The notes under the pieces were generated by a model. It saw only the letters and a program-made list of their open reading frames with translations, was not told where the DNA came from and did no database searches. Shown piece by piece: positions 1 to 8,076 of a DNA stretch of 64,000 nucleotides (positions are counted from its first letter, which is position 1; the number at the start of each line of letters is the position of its first letter). The stretch is from Ulvibacterium sp965248315 (GTDB lineage Bacteria; Bacteroidota; Bacteroidia; Flavobacteriales; Flavobacteriaceae), in NCBI RefSeq assembly GCF_965248315.1, contig NZ_CBDFIX010000002.1, positions 4,371,848-4,435,847 of the forward strand. The letters are read 5' to 3'. The translations under genes were made by a program, and so were the position numbers.

Positions 1-402
1 CTTTTAAAGGAAGTCATTGCGACCTATGCCCCTACCAAAAGAATTTTCGGAGTTTGCTTGGGACAACAGGCCATTGGAGAAGTTTTTGGCGGTACCCTGG
101 TAAATTTGGAGAAGGTGTATCATGGAGTGGCCACTACAATACAAATTGTTGGGGATGATGCTTTGTTCAGAGGCATTCCCAAAGAAATTGAAGTAGGCAG
201 ATATCACTCTTGGGTGGTCCATCCCGATTTACCGGAAAATCTGAAGGCAACTTCCTTCGATGAAAATGGGCAGATCATGTCCCTTCGTCATAAGGAATTC
301 GATGTTTGTGCCGTACAGTTTCATCCAGAATCAGTATTGACCCCCCATGGAAAACAAATTTTAGGAAATTGGCTAAATAGTAACCATAAAACCGCAAGAT
401 GA
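1..402 (+). CDS. trpG: anthranilate synthase component II (glutamine amidotransferase), 3' part
   Basis: Glutamine amidotransferase subunit of anthranilate synthase. It releases ammonia from glutamine for TrpE, in the first step of tryptophan synthesis. The frame is open from base 1, so the 5' end lies outside the window. The class I amidotransferase nucleophile motif GVCLGQQ is visible, with the Cys codon at 55-57. The matching His-Glu pair is in FHPESVLTPHG near the C terminus. The stop overlaps the trpD start (ATGA), so the two genes are translationally coupled. A PabA role in folate synthesis is possible for this family, but the position directly before trpD makes TrpG the natural call. 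Confidence 0.93.
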   Translation, partial: LLKEVIATYAPTKRIFGVCLGQQAIGEVFGGTLVNLEKVYHGVATTIQIVGDDALFRGIPKEIEVGRYHSWVVHPDLPENLKATSFDENGQIMSLRHKEFDVCAVQFHPESVLTPHGKQILGNWLNSNHKTAR

Positions 403-1394
403 AGGAAATACTAAATAGATTGATAAACCATGACGTTCTTTCAAAGAAGGATGCCAAACAGGTTTTGGTCAACATTGCCAAGGGCGATTATAATACCAGT
501 CAGATAGCGGCATTCTTAACCGTGTACATGATGCGGAGTATAACTATAGAGGAACTGGAAGGTTTTCGGGATGCCCTCCTAGAACTTTGTTTAGCAGTGG
601 ATCTATCCGATTACAACCCTATTGATCTTTGCGGTACGGGGGGTGATGGCAAGGACACTTTCAATATCTCTACTTTGGCCTCGTTTGTTACTGCAGGTGC
701 GGGCATAAAAGTTACCAAACATGGTAACTATGGGGTGTCCTCAAAATGCGGTAGCAGCAACGTAATGGAATTTTTGGGTATTCGGTTTAGCAATGAAAAG
801 GATTTTTTGGAAAAGTCCATTGCCGATACCGGTATCTGTGTACTGCATGCACCATTGTTCCATCCGGCCATGAAAAATGTGGCACCGATTCGAAGGGAGT
901 TGGCCGTAAAGACCTTTTTTAATATGTTGGGGCCCATGGTGAACCCCGCTTTCCCTAAAAACCAAATGGTGGGGGTATTTAATCTGGAGCTGGCCCGAAT
1001 GTACGGATACCTTTATCAGAATACCGATAAAAGATTTACGGTATTGCATGCTTTGGATGGTTATGATGAGATTTCGCTTACGGGTAATACAAAAACCATT
1101 TCCAATGGCTCCGAGGGTGTGCTAAGACCTGAGGATTTTGGAGTAAATCCTATAGCATCATCGGAAATTGTAGGAGGAGATAGTGTAGAAGAGTCGGCAC
1201 AAATATTCATGGATATTTTAAAAGGACAGGGCACCGAAGCCCAAAACAATGTGGTCTGTGCCAATGCCGGTATTGCCATTGCCACGGTTGAAAAAAGTAG
1301 CCCTAAGGACGGATTTGAAAAGGCCAAGGAATCGCTTTTAAGCGGTAAGGGGCTAAATACCCTGAAAAAATTACAGGAATTGAGCAAAAATTAA
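399..1394 (+). CDS. trpD: anthranilate phosphoribosyltransferase
   Basis: Transfers phosphoribose from PRPP to anthranilate, the second step of tryptophan synthesis. The protein is 331 residues, normal for the family. The phosphate-binding motif CGTGGDGKDTFN starts at residue 78. It is followed by the anthranilate/PRPP-site motif KHGNYGVSSKCGSSNVME. The ATG overlaps the trpG stop by 4 bp, which fixes the start. A 22-bp gap leads to trpC. Confidence 0.96.
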   Translation: MKEILNRLINHDVLSKKDAKQVLVNIAKGDYNTSQIAAFLTVYMMRSITIEELEGFRDALLELCLAVDLSDYNPIDLCGTGGDGKDTFNISTLASFVTAGAGIKVTKHGNYGVSSKCGSSNVMEFLGIRFSNEKDFLEKSIADTGICVLHAPLFHPAMKNVAPIRRELAVKTFFNMLGPMVNPAFPKNQMVGVFNLELARMYGYLYQNTDKRFTVLHALDGYDEISLTGNTKTISNGSEGVLRPEDFGVNPIASSEIVGGDSVEESAQIFMDILKGQGTEAQNNVVCANAGIAIATVEKSSPKDGFEKAKESLLSGKGLNTLKKLQELSKN

Positions 1395-1416
1395 AAATTC
1401 GGAAGGACTGACAAAA

Positions 1417-2199
1417 ATGAACATACTTGACAAGATAGTGGCCGATAAAAGAAAAGAGGTCGATTTAAAAAGGACCATGGTCCCAATCTCACAATTGGAA
1501 AATAGCTTGCTCTTTGGCAGGGAAACCGATTCTTTGGCTTTGTCACTATCAAAAAGTGAAACGGGTATTATCGCAGAACATAAACGACGATCGCCTTCCA
1601 AATCGGTCATCAATCAAAAATTAAGCATTCAGGATGTGGCTCTTGGATATGAGAATGCCAGAGTCTGTGGCATGTCTGTCTTAACCGATGGCAAATATTT
1701 TGGAGGCTCCTTGGATGATTTAATTTTGGCTAGGTCCGTGGTAGGACTGCCATTATTGCGTAAGGAATTCATCATAGACGAATATCAAATTCTAGAGGCC
1801 AAAGCCTACGGTGCCGATGTCATATTATTGATTGCGGCCATTTTGACAAAGGAGGAAATACAGGCTCTTTCAAAATTTGCCAAAAGTCTTGGTTTGGATG
1901 TTCTTTTGGAAGTGCATAATGAAACTGAGCTGCAAAAGTCCCTTATGCCCAGTTTGGATATGTTGGGGGTAAACAATCGAAACCTAAAAACCTTTGAGGT
2001 AAGCTTGGACACCAGTAAATCGCTGTCAGAAAAGATTCCCGATGATTTTATAAAGGTTTCGGAAAGCGGCATAAGCAATGTGGAGGCCATTAAAGAGCTT
2101 AAAAAATACGGTTACCGAGGCTTTTTGATCGGGGAGAATTTTATGAAAACCGATGATCCGGGTAGGAGTGCCACTGAATTTATCACCAACCTAATTTGA
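1417..2199 (+). CDS. trpC: indole-3-glycerol phosphate synthase
   Basis: Closes the indole ring from carboxyphenylamino-deoxyribulose phosphate. It is a 260-residue single-domain TIM barrel, not fused to TrpF. Visible family motifs are AEHKRRSPSK (residues 53-62), LLEVHNE, GVNNRNL and the phosphate-binding VSESGI near the C terminus. It lies between trpD (22 bp) and trpF (11 bp) in the same operon. Confidence 0.96.
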   Translation: MNILDKIVADKRKEVDLKRTMVPISQLENSLLFGRETDSLALSLSKSETGIIAEHKRRSPSKSVINQKLSIQDVALGYENARVCGMSVLTDGKYFGGSLDDLILARSVVGLPLLRKEFIIDEYQILEAKAYGADVILLIAAILTKEEIQALSKFAKSLGLDVLLEVHNETELQKSLMPSLDMLGVNNRNLKTFEVSLDTSKSLSEKIPDDFIKVSESGISNVEAIKELKKYGYRGFLIGENFMKTDDPGRSATEFITNLI

Positions 2200-2210
2200 A
2201 ACTTGTACCC

Positions 2211-2840
2211 ATGAAACTCAAAGTATGTGGAATGAAATATAACCCAGGGGAAGTCGCTGCCTTACGGCCGGACTATTTGGGTTTTATTTTTTGGAAGAAA
2301 TCCCCCCGCTGCTTTGATGGGGAAATTCCGCAGCTACCGCAGGGTATGCAAAAGGTTGGGGTATTTGTTGATGCCAAGCTTGATGAAGTCGTAGAAAAAA
2401 TCAAAAAATACCACTTAGAGGCAGTACAATTACACGGTAGTGAAAGTCCTGGATTCTGTAAGGAATTGCAACAACAGAATTTTAAGGAGCCCATCCAGAT
2501 CATAAAGGTATTTTCTATAAAGAATGACTTCAATTTTGATGAATTAAGGCCCTACGAAAATGTATGCGATTACTATCTTTTTGATACCAAAGGAAAACTC
2601 CCCGGCGGCAATGGTTATACCTTTGATTGGAAAGTTTTGAAAAATTATCCCTCTACCAAACCTTATTTTTTAAGTGGTGGTATTGGCCTAGAGGAGGTAG
2701 AGTCCCTAAGGGAATTTATGAAACGGCCCGAAGCACAGCATTGCTATGCTATTGATGTCAATAGCAGGTTTGAACTGGAACCGGGACTTAAAAACATTCA
2801 GGAGTTGAAAGAATTTAAAAAAAAGATTGATGAAAGATGA
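2211..2840 (+). CDS. trpF: phosphoribosylanthranilate isomerase
   Basis: Amadori isomerisation of phosphoribosylanthranilate, the step before TrpC. The ATG at 2211 gives the typical N terminus MKLKVCGMK with catalytic Cys6. An in-frame TTG at 2196 would overlap trpC and add five residues, and is less likely. The other acid/base residue is Asp125 in LFDTKGKLPGG. Phosphate binding is by LSGGI near the C terminus. The protein is 209 residues, a standard monofunctional length. The 3' end overlaps trpB by 11 bp. Confidence 0.95.
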   Translation: MKLKVCGMKYNPGEVAALRPDYLGFIFWKKSPRCFDGEIPQLPQGMQKVGVFVDAKLDEVVEKIKKYHLEAVQLHGSESPGFCKELQQQNFKEPIQIIKVFSIKNDFNFDELRPYENVCDYYLFDTKGKLPGGNGYTFDWKVLKNYPSTKPYFLSGGIGLEEVESLREFMKRPEAQHCYAIDVNSRFELEPGLKNIQELKEFKKKIDER

Positions 2841-4062
2841 AATAAATGCGTCCTCTTCTTTGGGGGAAAGGTCGGTCAATAGCGCCTATCATGCTAATGA
2901 AAAAGGATATTACGGAGAATTCGGAGGAGCTTTCATCCCCGAAATGCTCTATCCCAATACGGAAGAATTGCGCCAGAATTATATCCGGATCATGGAAGAA
3001 CCTTCCTTTAAGCAGGAATTTGACCAGCTACTTAAGGATTACGTGGGCCGGCCTACCCCACTCTATTTTGCGGATAGACTTTCTAAAAAGTATGGTGCCA
3101 AAATCTATCTTAAACGAGAAGATCTCTGCCATACCGGTGCACATAAAGTAAACAATACCATTGGACAAATTTTGATGGCCAAAAAACTGGGTAAAAATAG
3201 GATCATTGCAGAAACCGGAGCGGGACAACATGGTGTGGCAACGGCAACGGTCTGCGCCCTTATGGGCATTGAATGCGTAGTATATATGGGAGAAATCGAT
3301 ATTGCCCGCCAGGCCCCCAATGTAGCCCGTATGAAGATGCTAGGGGCAAAGGTACGGCCCGCCCTTTCGGGAAGTAGAACGTTAAAGGATGCCACCAATG
3401 AGGCCATACGCGATTGGATAAACAATCCCGTGGATACGCATTATATCATTGGTTCCGTCGTTGGACCACATCCCTATCCGGATATGGTGGCTCGGTTCCA
3501 ATCCGTTATTTCAGAGGAAATCAAATGGCAATTAAAGGAAAAGGAAGGCCGTGAAAATCCAGATTACGTCGTAGCCTGCGTGGGTGGAGGAAGTAATGCG
3601 GCCGGTGCCTTTTACCATTATTTGGATGTAAAGGATGTAGGGATCATCGCCGTAGAAGCAGCCGGCAAGGGAATCGATTCGGGTGAAAGTGCTGCTACAT
3701 CCGCCCTGGGCAAGGTGGGTATTATTCATGGGAGTAAAACCTTGTTGATGCAGACCCAGGATGGACAGATTACTGAGCCCTATTCCATTTCGGCAGGTTT
3801 AGACTATCCCGGTGTTGGCCCAATGCACGCCCATTTATTTCGGTCGGGCCGTGGGGAGTTTATCTCCATCACGGATGATGAAGCCATGACAGCGGGTCTG
3901 GAGGTATCACAACTGGAAGGAATAATTCCTGCCATTGAGACCTCCCATGCCTTCGCTATTTTTGATTACAAAAAATTTAAGAAGGATGATGTGGTGGTAA
4001 TCAATTTATCGGGCCGGGGGGACAAGGATTTGAGCACTTATATTGACTACTTTAGACTTTAG
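2830..4062 (+). CDS. trpB: tryptophan synthase beta subunit
   Basis: PLP enzyme that joins indole and serine to make tryptophan, in complex with TrpA. The protein has 410 residues. The PLP lysine is K106 in HTGAHKVNN, and the phosphate-binding loop GGGSNAAG is present. The ATG at 2830 overlaps the end of trpF. A TTG one codon earlier is a less likely start. An extra N-terminal stretch of about 20 residues precedes the conserved GYYGEFGGAFIPE. This is the last gene before the only sizeable gap in the operon. Confidence 0.96.
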   Translation: MKDEINASSSLGERSVNSAYHANEKGYYGEFGGAFIPEMLYPNTEELRQNYIRIMEEPSFKQEFDQLLKDYVGRPTPLYFADRLSKKYGAKIYLKREDLCHTGAHKVNNTIGQILMAKKLGKNRIIAETGAGQHGVATATVCALMGIECVVYMGEIDIARQAPNVARMKMLGAKVRPALSGSRTLKDATNEAIRDWINNPVDTHYIIGSVVGPHPYPDMVARFQSVISEEIKWQLKEKEGRENPDYVVACVGGGSNAAGAFYHYLDVKDVGIIAVEAAGKGIDSGESAATSALGKVGIIHGSKTLLMQTQDGQITEPYSISAGLDYPGVGPMHAHLFRSGRGEFISITDDEAMTAGLEVSQLEGIIPAIETSHAFAIFDYKKFKKDDVVVINLSGRGDKDLSTYIDYFRL

Positions 4063-4120
4063 AAATTAGATACAAGATTTTCGATAGTATAGTCTTATTT
4101 CTTATATCTGAAATCTCTAA
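4059..4120 (+). repeat. imperfect inverted repeat between trpB and trpA
   Basis: The trpB-trpA gap of about 66 bp contains two arms, 4059-4072 and 4105-4120, that pair imperfectly (TTAGAAATTAGATA against the complement of TATCTGAAATCTCTAA). The spacer is AT-rich. It overlaps the trpB stop. No T-run follows, so it is not an obvious terminator. It could be a processing or stability hairpin, or a copy of an intergenic repeat. Confidence 0.4.
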
Positions 4121-4128
4121 TCTTGATT

Positions 4129-4893
4129 ATGAACAGAATCAACAAAAAATTAAAAGAAGACGAAAAATTGCTATCCATCTATTTCACGGCCGGTTATCCC
4201 CATTTGGACGACACCGTGAAAATTATTGGCGCATTGGAAAAAAATGGGGTGGATATGGTCGAAATCGGTTTGCCCTTCAGCGACCCGTTGGCCGATGGGC
4301 CTACCATTCAAGAGAGTTCTACGGCTGCTCTCAAAAATGGCATGACTACTGAAATCCTTTTTGAACAGTTAAAGGACATTAGAGAAACCATTTCAATCCC
4401 ACTAATCATCATGGGGTATTTTAATCCTGTTCTACAATATGGTGTGGAAGCCTTTTGCAAAAAATGCAGGGAAATAGGAATAGATGGACTTATTCTTCCC
4501 GACCTTCCCTTTGATGTGTACCAGGAGGAGTATGAGAACCTTTTTAAAAAATATGGGCTCCTTAATGCCTTTTTGATTACACCCCAGACCAGTGATGAGC
4601 GTATCTCCCAAATTGATGGCGCCTCGGAGGGGTTTATTTATATGGTCAGTTCTGCCAGTACCACGGGTGCCAAGCAAGGATTCGGTGCGGAGCAAAAGGA
4701 CTATTTTGAACGCATTGCTTCCCTACATCTGAAAAACCCGCAGATCGTGGGCTTTGGTATTAGTAATGCAGAGACTTTTACACAGGCTACGGAAAAAGCA
4801 AAAGGTGCCATTATTGGTTCCGCCTTCATAAAGCATTTGACCCAAAATGGGATTGATTCCATTGCAGATTTTATAAAATCGATTCGGTGCTAA
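4129..4893 (+). CDS. trpA: tryptophan synthase alpha subunit
   Basis: Cleaves indole-3-glycerol phosphate to indole, which is channelled to TrpB. It is a 254-residue TIM barrel. Catalytic Glu45 and Asp56 lie in VEIGLPFSDPLADGP, with the 11-residue spacing of the Salmonella Glu49/Asp60 pair. The motif LILPDLP is also present. The ATG at 4129 is chosen over a TTG at 4123. The gene ends inside the start of the next small ORF. Confidence 0.95.
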   Translation: MNRINKKLKEDEKLLSIYFTAGYPHLDDTVKIIGALEKNGVDMVEIGLPFSDPLADGPTIQESSTAALKNGMTTEILFEQLKDIRETISIPLIIMGYFNPVLQYGVEAFCKKCREIGIDGLILPDLPFDVYQEEYENLFKKYGLLNAFLITPQTSDERISQIDGASEGFIYMVSSASTTGAKQGFGAEQKDYFERIASLHLKNPQIVGFGISNAETFTQATEKAKGAIIGSAFIKHLTQNGIDSIADFIKSIRC

Positions 4894-5105
4894 AGGACTT
4901 GATCAACCATTGGAAGATTGTTCTTTTACTATGTCTTACTTTGGGATTGGCTCCTTATTTTCCCGAACCCCACGTTGTAGGGAAAATTAAATGGTTGGCT
5001 GGCGGGGGCATCGGAATGGGGGTTATGGACTGGTTTGATGTCCTACTACATGGTTTTCCATTTATGCTTCTATTCAGATGGATTATTTTAAGGTTGAAAA
5101 ATTGA
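4887..5105 (+). CDS. small predicted membrane protein after trpA
   Basis: A 72-residue ORF with a GTG start overlapping the last 7 bases of trpA, so it is probably co-transcribed with the trp operon. It has two hydrophobic segments, about residues 10-25 and 53-69, separated by a Gly-rich loop (LAGGGIGMG). I recall similar small proteins in this position in related flavobacteria, but no function I can support. The overlap with trpA and the membrane pattern make it likely to be real. Confidence 0.65.
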   Translation: MLKDLINHWKIVLLLCLTLGLAPYFPEPHVVGKIKWLAGGGIGMGVMDWFDVLLHGFPFMLLFRWIILRLKN

Positions 5106-5122
5106 AGAATGTCCTAGATTTG
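5094..5122 (+). promoter_or_regulatory. candidate Bacteroidota promoter for the M20 peptidase gene
   Basis: TTG at 5094-5096, an 18-nt spacer, then TAGATTTG at 5115-5122, a full match to the TAnnTTTG -7 element of Bacteroidota. Predicted transcription would start about 40 nt before the ATG at 5169. Confidence 0.45.
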
Positions 5123-5168
5123 TAAACGAATTTTCTACTTTTAGAATTCCAATTCACACAAATATTCC

Positions 5169-6665
5169 ATGAAAAAAACAACACTGTTTTTTGTCTTTTT
5201 GTCCACCCTATCTATTTTTTCCCAGGATACCCTACAACTTAAATCACAGGTTGGTCACAGCATTGATGAGCTTCGAGAATTTATAGCTATTCCCAATGAT
5301 GCATTGGACCATGCGGACATTAATCGCAATCTCACTTGGTTGACCAAAGCATTCAATACAAGAGGCTTCAATTCCTCCATTCTTCCTACTGAAGGTGAGT
5401 CGTTGTTCTTTGCCGCTCTTCCTATGGAAGACGAAAAACCGACTATCTTGTTCTATATGCATTTTGATGGACAGTCCGTGGACCGGACCAAATGGGATCA
5501 ACCTGATCCTTACAGAACCGTGCTAAAATCCAAAACTGAAGATGGGTGGCAAACTGAATCCTTTGAAGATCTAAACGAAGACCTCAATTATGATTGGCGA
5601 TTGTTCGGTAGATCTACTTCGGATGATAAAGGGCCTATTGTAATGCTTTTGAACGCCATAGATCTGTTACAAAAAAACGACGTGGAAATCCTGTTTAATA
5701 TTAAAGTCATTTTAGATGGTGAAGAGGAGAAGAGTAGCAAGCCGCTGCCCAAGGCGGTAAAGGAATATAGGGAACTCTTGGAAGCGGATTTTTTAGTCAT
5801 CGCCGATGGACCGGTACATGTTTCGGAAAAGCCGACCTTGGTCTACGGCTGTCGTGGAATTACTACAATGACCTTGACAACCCATGGTCCCATAAAACCA
5901 CAACATAGCGGACATTATGGCAACTATGCCCCAAATCCCGGCTTTTTGTTAGCAGAACTTCTTGCCAGTATGAAAGATGAAAATGGGAAGGTCTCCATAG
6001 CTGGCTATTATGATGGAATTTCTTTGGACGACCCTACGTTGGAGGTCCTAAAAAGCGTCCCGGACATCGCGGAAACTATTAATTCCAATCTGGCCATTAG
6101 AACTCCCGAAAAAGTTGGAAGTTTTTATCAGGAATCCCTGCAATACCCTTCCTTAAACATTAGGGGATTGGGATCAGGATGGATCGGGGACAAGGCAAGG
6201 ACCATTGTGCCCGCCGCCGCCACGGCAGAATTGGACCTGCGACTGGTACCGGAAACCGATGGCAATCGCCTAAAAGATCTCGTCAAAAAACACATTGAAC
6301 AACAAGGATTCTTTATCACTGACACCGTTCCCTCCAAAAAGCAGCGCGCGGAATACGATAAAATAATGACGGTTCGGGAGGGTTCGGTAACGGATGCATT
6401 TCGTACGGACCTTGATAATCCATATGGGACTTTCTTAGCAAACACATTAAAAAATGCTTTTGAGGAGGATGTTGTACAGATTCGCATTATGGGCGGTACG
6501 GTGCCCATCGCACCTTTTATCAATGAATTGCAGATCCCGGCCTTTATCGTTCCAATGGTGAACCCTGATAACAATCAGCACAGTCCCAATGAGAACTTGA
6601 AAATTGGTCAGCTGGCATACGGTATCAAGGCGTTTTATCAAATATTGAGCACCTCACCTAATTGA
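5169..6665 (+). CDS. secreted M20-family metallopeptidase
   Basis: Predicted zinc exopeptidase or dipeptidase of the M20 family (ArgE/DapE/CPG2 type), 498 residues. An N-terminal signal peptide of about 18 residues ends near IFSQ, so the enzyme should be exported. Metal-ligand motifs are visible in order: HFDGQSVD (about residue 100), GRSTSDDKGP (about 147), DGEEEKSS (about 185), and a late His in NNQHSPNE near residue 475. The middle region carries the dimerisation-type lid domain. Substrate cannot be read from sequence. It lies alone, with its own candidate promoter. Confidence 0.85.
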   Translation: MKKTTLFFVFLSTLSIFSQDTLQLKSQVGHSIDELREFIAIPNDALDHADINRNLTWLTKAFNTRGFNSSILPTEGESLFFAALPMEDEKPTILFYMHFDGQSVDRTKWDQPDPYRTVLKSKTEDGWQTESFEDLNEDLNYDWRLFGRSTSDDKGPIVMLLNAIDLLQKNDVEILFNIKVILDGEEEKSSKPLPKAVKEYRELLEADFLVIADGPVHVSEKPTLVYGCRGITTMTLTTHGPIKPQHSGHYGNYAPNPGFLLAELLASMKDENGKVSIAGYYDGISLDDPTLEVLKSVPDIAETINSNLAIRTPEKVGSFYQESLQYPSLNIRGLGSGWIGDKARTIVPAAATAELDLRLVPETDGNRLKDLVKKHIEQQGFFITDTVPSKKQRAEYDKIMTVREGSVTDAFRTDLDNPYGTFLANTLKNAFEEDVVQIRIMGGTVPIAPFINELQIPAFIVPMVNPDNNQHSPNENLKIGQLAYGIKAFYQILSTSPN

Positions 6666-6764
6666 ACAAGATTCTAGGGCGATTTAACTGCCAGTCATTT
6701 TGGTAAGGGAAACTTACGGACCATATCGTTTTAAAATAAAATCGAGTTAATTCATATTACAAAA

Positions 6765-7865
6765 GTGTTATCGCCCAAAACTAGAAGAAATATTGCGCGC
6801 ATTATCCCTTTTGGGGTTATTTGGTTGATTTTGGGATTGGTTTTCATAACTGTTGAACAGGTTATAATTGACAGTTCGGGCACTTCTTCTTCCAGTGGTA
6901 TCCGAGTGGATTTCGAAATTCTTGTTTTCGGTTGCCTGGCCGTAACCGGGGTGGGACTTCTGGTAGGAGCCATTGAACTCTTGTTTTTAAACAAGCTATT
7001 TGCAAAAAAGAGCTTTCTAAAAAAAATCCTCTATAAACTTATCATTTACTTTGCATTCTCGTTCCTTGTAATCCTGATATTATTCCCAATCGCTGCCGCT
7101 ATTGAGCTTAACACCCATGTCCTGGATAACCAAGTATGGAAAAAATATCACGGTTTCCTTAATAGTACTGAGTATTTAAGTACATTATTGCAAATAATGG
7201 TTTCCTTGGGTGTCTCACTCATGTATGCCGAAATAAGTGATAATATTGGTCATGGGGTTTTGATCAATTTCTTTACGGGAAAATATCATACGCCCAAGGA
7301 AGAGGAAAGAATATTCATGTTCGCCGATATGAAATCGTCCACAGCAATTGCGGAAACGTTGGGCCACATAAAATACTTTGAATTGCTAAAGACCTATTAC
7401 TATGATCTTTCAAGTGCCATAGTCAATAGTTTTGGAGAGGTATATCAATATGTAGGTGATGAGATTGTAGTGTCTTGGAAATTTGAAAAAGGAATACAAA
7501 ATAACCATTGTATCCAATGCTTTTTCAATATGAAAAGAGATCTCAAGAAAAAATCGGATTGGTACCAAAAGCATTTCGGCATTTCCCCGGATTTTAAAGC
7601 CGGCTTTCATTTTGGAAAAGTAACCACAGGTGAAATAGGTGCGCTTAAGAAAGAAATCATTTTTACTGGTGATGTCATGAATACAACGGCCAGAATACAA
7701 TCCTTGTGCAATGAGCATGAGATTGATATCATTGTTTCAGACCATCTATTAAGCCATCTGAACCTCGGAAAAGGATTTAAGATCAAATCATTGGGAGAGC
7801 ATATATTAAAGGGGAAGGAGAAAAAAATTAGGATCAGCGCAGTACATCAAAATACGATATCCTAA
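6765..7865 (+). CDS. membrane-bound class III adenylate/guanylate cyclase
   Basis: 366 residues with a GTG start. Four predicted transmembrane helices, about 12-31, 51-73, 88-112 and 136-155, precede a C-terminal class III nucleotide cyclase domain (about 180-360). Both metal-binding aspartates are present: Asp188 in FADMKSST and Asp232 in VGDEIVVSW. An active cAMP or cGMP cyclase is therefore plausible. The four-helix membrane part is a probable sensor of unknown input. Substrate (ATP or GTP) is not assigned. The gene stands alone between the peptidase and a repeat lipoprotein. Confidence 0.85.
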   Translation: MLSPKTRRNIARIIPFGVIWLILGLVFITVEQVIIDSSGTSSSSGIRVDFEILVFGCLAVTGVGLLVGAIELLFLNKLFAKKSFLKKILYKLIIYFAFSFLVILILFPIAAAIELNTHVLDNQVWKKYHGFLNSTEYLSTLLQIMVSLGVSLMYAEISDNIGHGVLINFFTGKYHTPKEEERIFMFADMKSSTAIAETLGHIKYFELLKTYYYDLSSAIVNSFGEVYQYVGDEIVVSWKFEKGIQNNHCIQCFFNMKRDLKKKSDWYQKHFGISPDFKAGFHFGKVTTGEIGALKKEIIFTGDVMNTTARIQSLCNEHEIDIIVSDHLLSHLNLGKGFKIKSLGEHILKGKEKKIRISAVHQNTIS

Positions 7866-8017
7866 ATGGTAATCGCTTTTTTAAAATTTAAAGGCAGGCG
7901 TTCTTAAAGTTATCGTATCGGGTGAAAGAAAAAAAGCCCCGGTTTCCTTACTCTAGTAATACCCTATTCTGCATTTCTAACAAAAATATTCTCAAAGTAT
8001 CACAGAAAATTGATGGC

Positions 8018-8048
8018 TTTGTGAGCTTCCTGTTACGCCATAATCTGA
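8018..8048 (+). promoter_or_regulatory. candidate promoter for the four-repeat lipoprotein
   Basis: TTTG at 8018-8021, a 19-nt spacer and TAATCTGA at 8041-8048, close to the Bacteroidota TTTG-N19-TAnnTTTG pattern. The predicted start is about 20 nt before the ATG at 8077. Confidence 0.42.
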
Positions 8049-8076
8049 TTTTTAGGCAAACTTAAAAACAGAGAAA

